Part shown: one piece after another, positions 28,061-37,645 of the stretch
Layout of the letters: each line of letters opens with the position of its first letter
Position numbering within the stretch: position 1 is the stretch's first letter
Assembly: GCF_000722775.1 (NCBI RefSeq)
Contig: NZ_JPFZ01000009.1
Span: 496,001-560,000, forward strand
Origin: Streptococcus mitis subsp. hohhotensis
Lineage (GTDB): Bacteria; Bacillota; Bacilli; Lactobacillales; Streptococcaceae
Length of the DNA stretch: 64,000 nucleotides
Direction of reading: 5' to 3'
Translations under genes and position numbers: made by a program
Notes under the pieces: generated by a model
Told to the model about the DNA's origin: nothing
The model's database searches: none
The model's input: only the letters and a program-made list of their open reading frames with translations

Positions 28061-28561
28061 CACGTGTTGCTACATAGATTGCTCATTGTTAGGAAATATT
28101 CATGAAAAAATTAATTATTATTGCATTGTGAAATCAGAAGGTATCATACTTTACAAAATTATTCCAAAAAACAGTGTATCAAATTAATTGATGATTGAAG
28201 AGTTTTCTAAAAATAAAACTGCTTATAATCTGTGGGTTTTCTCTTTTTAGTGAATATATAAAATGTGGAGAATTAAGACATATATGAGCTAAATGCTTGG
28301 CTTACGTTTATAAAAATACAGTAACTCTCCTTAGATATGGCATTTATTGGGAGAGCTTTACATTTTATACAACTACTTTCCTAAAGTATAAAAGCTAATA
28401 AACTAGGATGTGTTGACTTTATGGAGATTAGTATTTTATTTGTATTAACCGATTATTGTGGTGCAGGATAGTAATAAATGATTGTAAGATATTTATATTT
28501 TTGTTTCGCAGGAAGTCTAGTGTTTAATTATCTATAATTTATAGAAGAAGTTGGTGAGAAA
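28061..28561. other. AT-rich 500 bp gap, no gene recognised
   Basis: Very AT-rich. A nine-codon start (28102-28131, MKKLIIIAL then stop, with AGGAAA upstream) looks like the first codons of a lost lipoprotein or peptide gene. TATAAT at 28533-28538 may be the -10 for the next gene, but no good -35 accompanies it. I see no terminator after the ABC gene. Confidence 0.4.
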
Positions 28562-30373
28562 ATGAAGTCAAAAGTAATCAATTTATATACATATATGGAA
28601 GCTTATAAAGACGATGAAGTTTTTGAAAATTACAAATATATAAACAACATTGAAAGTATGCAGGAACAGGAATACGCTGATGTTAACGAAATTGCTTCTC
28701 ATATATTTAATAATATAGAGCGTCAAGCAGGGGTTGAAACAAAGAAATTATCTGGATATTATTTGGATAAAAAAGTTGAAATAGGATTTCGAGAACAATT
28801 TGATTTATTGAGGTTTTCAAATGACAGTATATTGAATATTGAATTGAAGAGTGAGAGAATTCCAGATGAAGAAATTAAAGATCAATTAATAAGGCATAAG
28901 TTTGTATTAGGCTGTGTAGATACTGAGAAAGAAATTTATACATTCACATACGTAAGTGAAACAAAAGAGTTGTTTACAATTTCAAATGAAAGTTTGACAA
29001 AAGTAACAATAGATATTTTATGTAATTTAATATCTCTAGACTATCTTGAAAACAATTTGCTGGACGATTTAGATGCTGACAGTCTTATTGTATCTCCATA
29101 CTCAGATATTAAAAGATTCATTGATCATAGGTATTTTTTAAATAGTGAGCAAAAGAAAATAGTACAGGATATTTTATCAACTGCTAAGAAAGTGAGCATG
29201 ATTAAAGGAGGAGCTGGAACTGGTAAAACACTTGTATTATTTGACTTAGCTGATAAATTAACTAAGCTAGGAAGTAAAGTATTGTTAATATTTTGTTCAA
29301 TTCTAGAAAACCCCATTGAAATTGATAATCAAGTAGATTTTAAATTTATACATATTAAACAATTACAAAGTCTGACCATAGAGAATTTTGATTACATATT
29401 GCTTGATGAGTCTCAACGATTATACGAAGAAAACTACAATAGGGTTATAGAGAGTCCTGCTAAATTAATTTTTTGTGTAGATAAAGCTCAAACTTTAAAG
29501 TATGAAGAGAATAGTTTAAATGTAGAACAAAAATTGGAAAATATAGTAGGTGTACAGAAATTTGATTTAAAGGAAAAAGTTAGAACGGACGAGTCGCTTT
29601 CGACTTTTATTTTAAAATTGTTCGAAAAAGATCGTAATGGTTTACAGCCTATAGAATTTCCAAAAGTAAATGCTGTATATTTTGATAGCGTGACTAGAGC
29701 TCGATACTTTATTGAAGTAATGGAACGAGATGAAAATTATGAATCAATAGAAGTTGCCTCCTATAAAACTAAGGCCACTGGGACAACTTATAATGAAAAG
29801 ATTAAATCAGATTCTAAAGATGGCTTCACGGTCATTGGACGAGAATATGAAAATGTGATTATACCAATTGATGATAGGACGATCTATATTGAAAATAAAC
29901 TAGTATTTAGGCCGACAGGATTCTACTATCCATATTTGGGAACAAATGGTATTTTTCAAGCCATTACAAGAGTAAAGAAACATTTACTTTTCGTGGTGAT
30001 AAAAAACAAAGAAATTTATACAGAAATTCAAGAATTGATTAATTGGGAGAAACGACGAAATCTGAGAAGAATTAGTAATAGGATCAAGTTATTGAGAGAA
30101 ACAAATAACTCTCAGTTTAGTGATGTAGCCAAAGTTTGTAAGTGTCTTGAATCAACTTACAAAAATATAGAGGAAACAGGGAAGTTTCCAAACAATAAGA
30201 TATTGAAAAGATTGTCCAATTTTTATAATGTAAGTAGTAATTTTTTAATTGGAGAACCAATTGAATTATCAATGACTGAATTTGATATAGTGTATCAGAA
30301 GAAAATCAAAGGTATGAACAAAGAACAAATAGTAGAGTTAAATGAGTCTTTAATTAATTTTCTTAACGATTAA
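28562..30373 (+). CDS. Predicted nuclease-helicase-HTH fusion, candidate defence protein
   Basis: A 603-residue multidomain protein I cannot assign to a named system. Residues about 60-115 look like a PD-(D/E)xK nuclease core: FD (80-81), IELK (93-96), and a following Q108. Residues about 190-485 are a P-loop ATPase/helicase-like domain of the DUF2075/superfamily 1 type: Walker A GGAGTGKT (216-223), Walker B LLDESQ (280-285), IFCVDKAQ (303-310), REYENVIIP (427-435) and QAITRVKKHLLFVV (466-479). Residues about 505-565 resemble an XRE helix-turn-helix (SNRIKLLRETNNSQFSDVAK, then NVSSNFLIGE). By eye it is much more AT-rich than its neighbours and stands alone in an accessory island, suggesting transfer. 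Domain calls come from motifs; defence role is inference. TTGGTGAG is a poor ribosome site. Confidence 0.7.
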   Translation: MKSKVINLYTYMEAYKDDEVFENYKYINNIESMQEQEYADVNEIASHIFNNIERQAGVETKKLSGYYLDKKVEIGFREQFDLLRFSNDSILNIELKSERIPDEEIKDQLIRHKFVLGCVDTEKEIYTFTYVSETKELFTISNESLTKVTIDILCNLISLDYLENNLLDDLDADSLIVSPYSDIKRFIDHRYFLNSEQKKIVQDILSTAKKVSMIKGGAGTGKTLVLFDLADKLTKLGSKVLLIFCSILENPIEIDNQVDFKFIHIKQLQSLTIENFDYILLDESQRLYEENYNRVIESPAKLIFCVDKAQTLKYEENSLNVEQKLENIVGVQKFDLKEKVRTDESLSTFILKLFEKDRNGLQPIEFPKVNAVYFDSVTRARYFIEVMERDENYESIEVASYKTKATGTTYNEKIKSDSKDGFTVIGREYENVIIPIDDRTIYIENKLVFRPTGFYYPYLGTNGIFQAITRVKKHLLFVVIKNKEIYTEIQELINWEKRRNLRRISNRIKLLRETNNSQFSDVAKVCKCLESTYKNIEETGKFPNNKILKRLSNFYNVSSNFLIGEPIELSMTEFDIVYQKKIKGMNKEQIVELNESLINFLND

Positions 30374-30606
30374 ATAATATGGTGTAAAATAAGTGTTGTG
30401 ATAAGATGAATTTATGGAAAATATTACTGAGCAACAAGAAGATAATTTAAGATTCTGTCAATCAACCTGTTAGAGATGCCAACTTAGATATTTTTATTTT
30501 GCATAATTTAACCCTATTTCATTTTTCATTACTTTTGTTGGACAACTAAATTACGTTATTCAAATAGTTTAACAACATATACCAACTAGAAAGGAAAATT
30601 CTCAAA

Positions 30607-31299
30607 TTGTCCTACAAATTTCTATTTTTTGACCTCGACCACACTCTTCTTGATTTTGATGCTGCTGAGGATGTGGCTTTAACGCAACTTCTAAAAGAAG
30701 AAGGGGTTACAGATATTCAGGCTTATAAAAACTATTACGTTCCCATGAACAAGGCTCTCTGGAAGGACTTGGAGCAAAAGAAAATCAGTAAACAAGAGCT
30801 GGTTAACACGCGCTTTTCTCGTTTATTTGCTCATTTTGGACAGGAAAAAGACGGTAGTTTTCTAGCCCAGCGTTACCAATTTTACCTTGCCCAGCAGGGG
30901 CAAACTTTTTCAGGCGCTCATGAACTTTTGGACAGTCTCATCGAGCGAGATTATGAGCTGTATGCTGCGACAAATGGTATTACTGCCATTCAGACAGGGC
31001 GCTTGGCTCAATCTGGTCTAGCATCTTATTTCAATCAAGTCTTTATCTCTGAACAATTGCAAACACAAAAGCCTGATGCTCTCTTTTATGAAAAAATCGG
31101 TCAACATATTGCAGGTTTTAGCAAAGAAAAGACGCTGATGATTGGAGATTCCCTAACCGCCGACATTCAAGGCGGCAATAATGCGGGGATTGACACTATC
31201 TGGTACAACCCTCATCGTGTTGAAAATCACACACAAGCCCAGCCGACTTACGAAGTCCATTCTTACCAAGACTTGCTGGATTGCTTAGATAAACTGTAA
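30607..31299 (+). CDS. HAD-superfamily phosphatase (YjjG-like)
   Basis: A 230-residue hydrolase of the HAD-IA group, close to YjjG nucleotidases. Motif I FDLDHTLLDF (nucleophile Asp9), motif II ATNG, motif III lysine in QKPDALFYEKI, and motif IV IGDSLTADIQGG. Likely dephosphorylates a nucleotide or small phosphate compound. Start is TTG 30607, supported by AAAGGA nine bases upstream and by motif I lying close to the N-terminus; no other start keeps it. Its stop overlaps a terminator. Confidence 0.85.
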   Translation: MSYKFLFFDLDHTLLDFDAAEDVALTQLLKEEGVTDIQAYKNYYVPMNKALWKDLEQKKISKQELVNTRFSRLFAHFGQEKDGSFLAQRYQFYLAQQGQTFSGAHELLDSLIERDYELYAATNGITAIQTGRLAQSGLASYFNQVFISEQLQTQKPDALFYEKIGQHIAGFSKEKTLMIGDSLTADIQGGNNAGIDTIWYNPHRVENHTQAQPTYEVHSYQDLLDCLDKL

Positions 31300-31332
31300 A
31301 AAGTGGTTTAGATAGCCACTTTTTGCTATAAT
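31297..31332 (+). promoter_or_regulatory. HAD gene terminator fused to ung promoter
   Basis: AAAAAGTGG...CCACTTTTT (31298-31324) is a terminator hairpin starting in the stop codon. Its T-run runs into TGCTATAAT (31324-31332), an extended -10 for ung. One short segment ends one transcript and starts the next. Confidence 0.75.
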
Positions 31333-31360
31333 AGAGTCAGTAAAAACGAAGGAGTCGGCT

Positions 31361-32014
31361 ATGGAACACTCGTCTTGGCATGCTTTGATTAAGGCGCAAT
31401 TACCTGAAGGTTATTTTGGAAAAATTAATCAGTTTATGGAGCAGGTTTATGCTCAGGGGACTGTTTATCCACCCAAGGAAAAGGTTTTTCAGTCTCTCTT
31501 GACAACACCGCTTGAAGAAGTTAAGGTGGTGATTCTAGGGCAAGATCCCTATCACGGGCCAGGTCAAGCGCAGGGCTTGAGTTTTTCTGTACCGGACTCT
31601 ATCCCAGCTCCGCCATCCTTGCAAAATATCTTGAAAGAATTGTCAGATGACATCGGGGTTAAGAAATCCCATGATTTGACAGCATGGGCTGAGCAAGGAG
31701 TCTTACTTCTTAATGCATGTCTGACTGTTCCTGCTGGACAAGCCAATGGTCATGCTGGTCAGATATGGGAGCCATTTACAGATGCTGTGATTCAGGTGGT
31801 CAATCATCTAGATAGACCAGTCGTTTTTGTACTCTGGGGAGCTTATGCACGTAAGAAGAAGGCCTTAGTTACCAATCCTCATCACTTGATTATCGAATCA
31901 GCCCATCCCAGTCCTTTGTCAGTTTATAGAGGATTTTGGGGTTCCAAGCCTTTTTCCAAGGCCAATGCATTCTTAAAAGAGACAGGACAAGAGCCAATCG
32001 ATTGGCTTAGATAA
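31361..32014 (+). CDS. ung: Uracil-DNA glycosylase
   Basis: Removes uracil from DNA in base excision repair. The 217-residue family 1 enzyme has the water-activating motif [18 protein letters not shown] with Asp62 and the C-terminal motif [13 protein letters not shown] with the catalytic histidine. AAGGAG precedes ATG 31361. mutX follows after 9 bp, forming a repair pair. Confidence 0.97.
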   Translation: MEHSSWHALIKAQLPEGYFGKINQFMEQVYAQGTVYPPKEKVFQSLLTTPLEEVKVVILGQDPYHGPGQAQGLSFSVPDSIPAPPSLQNILKELSDDIGVKKSHDLTAWAEQGVLLLNACLTVPAGQANGHAGQIWEPFTDAVIQVVNHLDRPVVFVLWGAYARKKKALVTNPHHLIIESAHPSPLSVYRGFWGSKPFSKANAFLKETGQEPIDWLR

Positions 32015-32023
32015 GGAGAAAAT

Positions 32024-32488
32024 ATGCCTCAGTTAGCGACAATTTGCTACATTGATAACGGGAAGGAACTGCTCATGCTCCACCGTAATAAGAAACCTAA
32101 TGATGTTCATGAAGGGAAATGGATTGGTGTGGGTGGTAAGCTAGAGCGAGGAGAGACACCTCAGGAATGCGCGGCGCGTGAAATCCTTGAGGAAACAGGG
32201 CTCAAAGCCAAGCCAGTTCTAAAAGGTGTCATCACTTTTCCTGAATTTACACCAGATTTAGACTGGTACACCTATGTTTTTAAGGTGACAGAGTTTGAGG
32301 GTGACTTGATTGATTGCAACGAGGGGACGCTGGAATGGGTTCCTTATGATGAGGTTTTGAGCAAGCCGACTTGGGAAGGTGACCATACCTTTGTTGAGTG
32401 GCTTTTAGAGGACAAACCCTTCTTTTCAGCTAAGTTTGTTTATGATGGGGATAAATTGTTGGATACCCAAGTTGATTTCTATGAATAA
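32024..32488 (+). CDS. mutX: Nudix hydrolase MutX (8-oxo-dGTPase)
   Basis: A 154-residue Nudix enzyme. The Nudix box GKLERGETPQECAAREILEETGLK is at about residues 38-61 (given by its start and end: G38, REILEETG). In pneumococcus the orthologue MutX lowers AT-to-CG mutation by cleaning oxidised dGTP. Sits between ung and pyrC with short spacing. Confidence 0.92.
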   Translation: MPQLATICYIDNGKELLMLHRNKKPNDVHEGKWIGVGGKLERGETPQECAAREILEETGLKAKPVLKGVITFPEFTPDLDWYTYVFKVTEFEGDLIDCNEGTLEWVPYDEVLSKPTWEGDHTFVEWLLEDKPFFSAKFVYDGDKLLDTQVDFYE

Positions 32489-32500
32489 AGGAGAAAGCAG

Positions 32501-33769
32501 ATGCTACTAATCAAAAATGGTCGTGTAATGGATCCCAAGTCTGGTTTGGATCAAGTGTGTGATGTCTTAGCCCAAGATGGGAAAATTATCAAAATTGCAC
32601 CTGAGATTAAAGAAGAAGGAGCAGAGATGATTGATGCTACAGGTCTTGTAGTTGCTCCTGGCTTGGTCGATATTCATGTTCATTTCCGTGAACCTGGTCA
32701 AACTCATAAGGAAGATATTCACACAGGTGCCCTTGCAGCCGCTGCAGGTGGTTTTACAACTGTCGTCATGATGGCTAATACTAGTCCAACCATTTCAGAC
32801 GTGGAGACTTTGCAAGAAGTTCTCCAGTCAGCTGCCAAAGAGAAGATTAATGTTAAGACGGTTGCGACCATTACTAAAAATTTTAATGGGCAAGATTTGA
32901 CTGACTTTAAAGCACTCTTAGAAGCTGGAGCAGTTGGATTTTCAGATGATGGCATTCCACTCGAAAGTAGTAAAGTTGTCAAGGAAGCCATGGAGGAAGC
33001 TAAAAAGCTTAATACTTTTATTAGCCTTCATGAAGAAGATCCAGGATTGAATGGGATTCTTGGCTTTAATGAAAATATTGCTAAAGAGCATTTCCATATC
33101 TGCGGTGCAACTGGGGTGGCTGAGTATGCTATGATGGCGCGTGATGTTATGATTGCCTATGCAACTAAGGCTCATGTTCACATCCAGCATTTGTCTAAGG
33201 AAGAAAGTGTTAAAGTAGTGGAGTTTGCTCAAGGATTGGGAGCGCAAGTCACAGCAGAAGTAGCGCCACAGCATTTTTCTAAGACCGAAGCGCTCCTTTT
33301 GACACAAGGAAGCAATGCCAAGATGAATCCACCGCTTCGTTTGGAATCAGACCGTCGTGCTGTTATCGAAGGTCTCAAGTCAGGCGTCATCACAGTTATC
33401 GCGACTGACCACGCGCCTCACCATGCAGATGAGAAAAATGTCGAAGATATTACCAAAGCGCCATCTGGCATGACTGGCTTAGAAACATCTCTATCTCTTG
33501 GCTTGACCTATTTGGTGGAAACTGGTGAGTTGAGCTTGATGGAATTACTTGAAAAAATGACATACAACCCAGCCAAGCTTTACAGCTTTGAAGCAGGTTA
33601 CTTGGCTGAGAATGGTCCAGCGGACATCACTATTTTTGATGCTAAGGCTGACCGCCTTGTGGACTCCCATTTTGCTTCCAAAGCAGCTAATTCACCATTC
33701 ATCGGTGAAACCTTAAAAGGGCAGGTTAAATATACCATCTGTAAGGGACAAATTGTCTATCAAAACTAG
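32501..33769 (+). CDS. pyrC: Dihydroorotase
   Basis: Third step of pyrimidine synthesis: closes carbamoyl-aspartate to dihydroorotate. The 422-residue protein is a type I dihydroorotase: zinc ligands in [12 protein letters not shown], the MANTSPT block, HIQHLS, and the catalytic aspartate in [14 protein letters not shown] precedes ATG 32501. Co-oriented with ung and mutX, 12 bp after the latter. Confidence 0.96.
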   Translation: MLLIKNGRVMDPKSGLDQVCDVLAQDGKIIKIAPEIKEEGAEMIDATGLVVAPGLVDIHVHFREPGQTHKEDIHTGALAAAAGGFTTVVMMANTSPTISDVETLQEVLQSAAKEKINVKTVATITKNFNGQDLTDFKALLEAGAVGFSDDGIPLESSKVVKEAMEEAKKLNTFISLHEEDPGLNGILGFNENIAKEHFHICGATGVAEYAMMARDVMIAYATKAHVHIQHLSKEESVKVVEFAQGLGAQVTAEVAPQHFSKTEALLLTQGSNAKMNPPLRLESDRRAVIEGLKSGVITVIATDHAPHHADEKNVEDITKAPSGMTGLETSLSLGLTYLVETGELSLMELLEKMTYNPAKLYSFEAGYLAENGPADITIFDAKADRLVDSHFASKAANSPFIGETLKGQVKYTICKGQIVYQN

Positions 33770-33810
33770 GTGATAGTCTGCTCTGTAAACAAAAAGAATA
33801 AAGAGCTTAT

Positions 33811-35172
33811 ATGTACCAGACCCATCATTTTAAAGACAAGTTTATCTTATTTTTAAAGATATTTTTTCCTATCCTGATTTATCAATTTGCCAATTATTCT
33901 GCCTCCTTTGTTGATACGACTATGACAGGCCAATACAATACCATGGATTTAGCTGGTGTGTCTATGGCAACCAGTATCTGGAATCCTTTCTTTACATTCC
34001 TGACAGGGATTGTATCAGCCCTGGTGCCCATCATTGGTCACCATCTTGGTCGAGGCAAAAAGGAAGAGGTTGCGTCTGATTTTTACCAGTTCATCTATCT
34101 GGCCTTGGGTCTATCTGTGCTCTTGCTGGGGATGGTACTTTTCTTGTCACCACCAATCTTGAATCATATTGGACTAGAAGCACCAGTGGCGGCAGTAGCG
34201 GTTCGCTATCTCTGGTTTTTATCTATCGGGATTATCCCCTTGTTGCTCTTTAGTGTTATACGCTCCTTGCTGGATTCGCTGGGCTTGACCAAACTGTCCA
34301 TGTACCTCATGCTTTTGTTACTTCCCTTGAATAGTGGATTTAACTATCTCTTGATTTACGGGGCCTTTGGAGTTCCAGAGCTGGGAGGGGCTGGTGCAGG
34401 TTTAGGTACTTCCTTGGCCTACTGGGTCTTGTTGGGAATTTCTGTTCTGGTTTTGTTTAAACAGGAGAAGCTCAAAGCCTTACACCTTGAGAAACGCATT
34501 CCGCTTAATATGGATAAAATCAAGGAAGGAGTTCGCTTAGGTTTGCCTATTGGGGGAACTGTCTTTGCGGAAGTGGCCATCTTTTCCGTGGTTGGTTTAA
34601 TTATGGCTAAGTTCTCGTCCTTGATTATCGCTAGTCACCAGTCAGCCATGAACTTTTCAAGTCTTATGTACGCCTTTCCTATGAGTATATCATCGGCTAT
34701 GGCTATTGTCGTTTCCTATGAAGTGGGAGCCAAGCGATTTGATGATGCGAAAACCTATATTGGTCTAGGAAGATGGACTGCCCTCATTTTTGCGGCCTTT
34801 ACCTTATCTTTCCTTTACATTTTTAGGGGAAATGTGGCCAGTCTTTATGGGAACGACTCAGAATTTATCGATTTGACAGCGCGTTTTTTGACTTACAGCC
34901 TTTTCTTCCAGTTAGCAGATACCTTTGCGGCACCGCTTCAGGGAATTTTACGAGGTTATAAGGATACCGTTATTCCTTTTTACCTTGGTTTGGTTGGCTA
35001 TTTGGGTGTAGCAATCCCAGTGGCTATGCTATTTGATTCCCTAACAGATTTTGGAGCTTATTCTTACTGGATCGGCTTGATTATTAGTCTAATTGTGAGT
35101 GGGGTTCTTTACCGTTGGCGTTTAACTGTGATTATGAAGAGATTTGAATCTTTAGCAAAATCCAAACGATAA
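33811..35172 (+). CDS. MATE-family multidrug efflux protein
   Basis: A 453-residue membrane transporter with about twelve hydrophobic segments in two matching halves, typical of MATE Na+/H+-drug antiporters of the DinF/NorM kind. The first segments show QFANYSASFVDTTMTG, and the repeat half starts near residue 235 (GLPIGGTVFAEVAIFSVVG). Likely exports cationic drugs or metabolites; substrate not readable. ATG 33811 has only a weak AGAGC ribosome site. A terminator follows. Confidence 0.9.
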   Translation: MYQTHHFKDKFILFLKIFFPILIYQFANYSASFVDTTMTGQYNTMDLAGVSMATSIWNPFFTFLTGIVSALVPIIGHHLGRGKKEEVASDFYQFIYLALGLSVLLLGMVLFLSPPILNHIGLEAPVAAVAVRYLWFLSIGIIPLLLFSVIRSLLDSLGLTKLSMYLMLLLLPLNSGFNYLLIYGAFGVPELGGAGAGLGTSLAYWVLLGISVLVLFKQEKLKALHLEKRIPLNMDKIKEGVRLGLPIGGTVFAEVAIFSVVGLIMAKFSSLIIASHQSAMNFSSLMYAFPMSISSAMAIVVSYEVGAKRFDDAKTYIGLGRWTALIFAAFTLSFLYIFRGNVASLYGNDSEFIDLTARFLTYSLFFQLADTFAAPLQGILRGYKDTVIPFYLGLVGYLGVAIPVAMLFDSLTDFGAYSYWIGLIISLIVSGVLYRWRLTVIMKRFESLAKSKR

Positions 35173-35198
35173 AAAGTTTGTGAAAAAATATTCTTGAC

Positions 35199-35234
35199 AA
35201 GAAAATCCCTTGTTATCATTGGGTTTTCTTTTTT
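35199..35234 (+). terminator. Terminator after the MATE gene
   Basis: AAGAAAATCCC and GGGTTTTCTT pair with a loop of about eleven bases, followed by T-run. Confidence 0.85.
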
Positions 35235-35272
35235 ATTTTGTGAAATTTTCTTTAGAAAAACTTTGACAGTAT

Positions 35273-35301
35273 TTTCCAAAAACGGTAAAATAGTAAGGTA
35301 A
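35273..35301 (+). promoter_or_regulatory. Promoter of the dehydrogenase complex operon
   Basis: TTGACA at 35273-35278, a 17-base spacer, TAAAAT at 35296-35301; 25 bp before the E1-alpha start. Confidence 0.85.
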
Positions 35302-35325
35302 GAAGAAAGTTAGAAAGGCAAGAAG

Positions 35326-36294
35326 ATGTCAACTTTAGATAAAAATCTTTTGCTAGAAATGTTCCGTAAGATGGAAGAAATTCGTCGCATGGACTTAAAA
35401 ATTGCACAATTAGTAAAGAAAGGGAAAGTGCCAGGAATGACGCACTTTTCTGTTGGAGAAGAGGCAGCTAACGTGGGTGCTATGTTGGCTCTCAATCCAG
35501 ATGATTTGATCACATCAAACCACCGTGGTCACGGACAAGCTATTGCCAAAGGAATTGACCTCAACGGGATGATGGCTGAAATCCTTGGTAAATACACTGG
35601 AACCTGTAAAGGTAAAGGTGGTTCTATGCATATTGCCGACCTTGATGCTGGTAACCTTGGTGCCAATGGTATCGTAGGTGGTGGTATGGGAATCGCTGTC
35701 GGTGCAGCTCTTAGTCAGCAAATGCAAAATACCGGAAAAATCGTTGTCTGCTTCTTTGGAGATGGTGCGACCAATGAAGGTGTTTTCCACGAAGCAGTAA
35801 ACATGGCTTCTATCTGGAACCTGCCAGTCATTTTCTATTGCATTAATAACGGTTATGGAATCTCTGCGGATATCAAGAAAATGACCAATGTGGAGCATAT
35901 CCATCAACGTAGCGCTGCTTATGGAATTCCTGGAATGTTTATCGAAGATGGAAACAATGTCATCGATGTCTATGAAGGATTTAAGAAAGCTGTAGATCAT
36001 GTTCGTGGTGGCAATGGTCCAGTCTTGATTGAAAGTGTAACTTATCGCTGGCTTGGTCACTCATCATCTGACCCTGGTAAATATCGTACGCGTGAAGAAG
36101 TGGAATTGTGGAAACAAAAAGACCCGATCGAAAACCTCCGCAATTACTTTATTGAAAATAACATTGCAAGTGCCGAAGAATTGGAAGAAATCCAAGCGCA
36201 AGTAAAGGAAGCCGTAGAAGCTTCTGTTAAATTTGCGGAAGAAAGTCCATTCCCACCACTTGAATCAGCATTTGAAGATATTTACGCAGACTAA
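35326..36294 (+). CDS. acoA: Pyruvate/acetoin dehydrogenase E1 alpha subunit
   Basis: Thiamine-diphosphate E1 component that decarboxylates the 2-oxo substrate. The 322-residue subunit carries the TPP motif GDGATNEGVFHEAVNMASIWNLP-like block starting at about residue 145 (GDG...NN) and HRGHGQAIAKG. AGGCAAGAAG lies before ATG 35326. Mitis-group genomes label this set acetoin dehydrogenase, but biochemical work in pneumococcus treats it as the pyruvate complex; sequence alone does not decide. Forms a tetramer with the next gene product. Confidence 0.92.
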   Translation: MSTLDKNLLLEMFRKMEEIRRMDLKIAQLVKKGKVPGMTHFSVGEEAANVGAMLALNPDDLITSNHRGHGQAIAKGIDLNGMMAEILGKYTGTCKGKGGSMHIADLDAGNLGANGIVGGGMGIAVGAALSQQMQNTGKIVVCFFGDGATNEGVFHEAVNMASIWNLPVIFYCINNGYGISADIKKMTNVEHIHQRSAAYGIPGMFIEDGNNVIDVYEGFKKAVDHVRGGNGPVLIESVTYRWLGHSSSDPGKYRTREEVELWKQKDPIENLRNYFIENNIASAEELEEIQAQVKEAVEASVKFAEESPFPPLESAFEDIYAD

Positions 36295-36309
36295 GGAGAA
36301 AGAGATAAA

Positions 36310-37302
36310 ATGGAAACAAAAACAATGTCCTTCCGTGACACCATTATCCTTGCTATGTCTGAGGAAATGCGTCGCGATGAAAATATATTCTTGATGGGAG
36401 AAGACGTCGGTGTCTTTGGAGGAGACTTCGGTACTTCTGTTGGAATGCTTGAAGAATTTGGTCCAGAACGTGTTCGTGATTGTCCAATTTCTGAAGCTGC
36501 CATTTCAGGTGCAGCAGCCGGAGCAGCCATGACAGGCCTTCGACCAATCGTCGATATGACCTTCATGGATTTCTCGGTTATTGCCATGGACAATATCGTC
36601 AACCAAGCTGCGAAAACACGTTACATGTTTGGTGGTAAAGGTCAGGTTCCAATGACCGTTCGATGCGCTGCTGGTAACGGAGTTGGTTCTGCAGCCCAGC
36701 ACTCGCAATCACTAGAGTCTTGGTTTACTCACATTCCTGGACTTAAGGTTGTAGCACCTGGAACACCTGCGGACATGAAAGGACTGCTTAAGTCTTCTAT
36801 CCGTGATAATAACCCTGTTATTATTCTTGAGTACAAGTCAGAATTTAACCAAAAAGGGGAAGTGCCAGTTGATCCAGACTACACGATCCCACTTGGAGTT
36901 GGGGAAATCAAACGCCAAGGTACGGATGTAACAGTTGTTACTTATGGAAAAATGCTTCGCCGTGTGGTTCAAGCTGCTGAAGAATTAGCAGAAGAAGGAA
37001 TTTCTGTTGAAATTGTGGACCCACGTACCCTTGTTCCGCTTGATAAGGACATCATCATTAACTCAGTTAAGAAGACTGGTAAGGTTGTTCTGGTCAATGA
37101 TGCCCATAAAACAAGTGGTTATATCGGAGAGATTTCAGCTATTATTTCAGAATCAGAAGCATTTGACTATCTAGATGCACCAATCCGCCGTTGTGCAGGA
37201 GAAGATGTGCCGATGCCTTATGCACAAAACCTAGAAAATGCAATGATTCCAACAGTTGAAAGCATCAAAGATGCCATCCGTAAAACTTATAACAAAGAAT
37301 AA
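36310..37302 (+). CDS. acoB: Pyruvate/acetoin dehydrogenase E1 beta subunit
   Basis: Second half of E1. The 330-residue protein shows the transketolase pyrimidine-binding block (MGEDVGVFGGDFGTS, GVGSAAQHSQSLESWF) and the C-terminal transketolase domain (VTYGKMLRRVVQAAEEL, VDPRTLVPLD). Fifteen bases after acoA. It is followed not by the E2 gene but by 690 bp of palindromes and tandem repeats. Confidence 0.93.
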   Translation: METKTMSFRDTIILAMSEEMRRDENIFLMGEDVGVFGGDFGTSVGMLEEFGPERVRDCPISEAAISGAAAGAAMTGLRPIVDMTFMDFSVIAMDNIVNQAAKTRYMFGGKGQVPMTVRCAAGNGVGSAAQHSQSLESWFTHIPGLKVVAPGTPADMKGLLKSSIRDNNPVIILEYKSEFNQKGEVPVDPDYTIPLGVGEIKRQGTDVTVVTYGKMLRRVVQAAEELAEEGISVEIVDPRTLVPLDKDIIINSVKKTGKVVLVNDAHKTSGYIGEISAIISESEAFDYLDAPIRRCAGEDVPMPYAQNLENAMIPTVESIKDAIRKTYNKE

Positions 37303-37303
37303 A

Positions 37304-37327
37304 TTTACATAATATAAGTTATGTAAA
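37304..37327. repeat. Palindrome directly after the E1 beta stop
   Basis: TTTACATAA, six bases, TTATGTAAA. The same core with a six-base loop occurs right after the CLC gene at 58482. No T-run follows, so it is not a typical terminator. Confidence 0.65.
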
Positions 37328-37349
37328 ATAATGCTTGCTTTTAACTTTA

Positions 37350-37645
37350 GTAACTTGAGATATGTAATGTACCCAAGTTATTTCTAAAGTTGCGACAGGA
37401 GAGAGTCGAATCGATGTTATTCGACGAACGACTTAGTAAGTCTACAAGGTTGACCGCCTGATAGCGGCAACCGTAGTAACTTGAGACACGTTTCGTATCC
37501 AAGTGATTTGAAGAGTTGCGACATGAGTGAGTCGAATCGATGTTATTCGACGAACGACTTAGTAAGTCTACTAGGTTGACCGCCTAATAGCGGCAACCGT
37601 AGCAACTTGAGATACGTGTTGTATCCAAGTTGCTTGTAGAGTTGA
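37350..37645 (+). repeat. Tandem 126 bp hairpin-rich units (2.3 copies)
   Basis: The phrase GTAACTTGAGA (third copy GCAACTTGAGA) starts at 37350, 37476 and 37602, exactly 126 bp apart. Each full unit contains hairpins AACTTG...CAAGTT, GTCGAAT...ATTCGAC, GACTT...AAGTC and GTTGACCGC...GCGGCAAC. The third copy stops after the first hairpin, where the next array begins. No coding potential noted. Confidence 0.9.

Noticed and set aside
28102-28131. Nine-codon ORF MKKLIIIAL as a third cassette peptide
   Set aside because: Too short to be meaningful and not followed by a readable frame; kept only as a note in the gap entry.
30414-30470. Short ORF (about 18 codons) after the nuclease-helicase gene as an antitoxin
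   Set aside because: No ribosome site, no conserved feature, and the large protein already has its own HTH.
35515-36060. 181-codon minus-strand frame
   Set aside because: Antisense to acoA; composition and lack of motif indicate a shadow frame.
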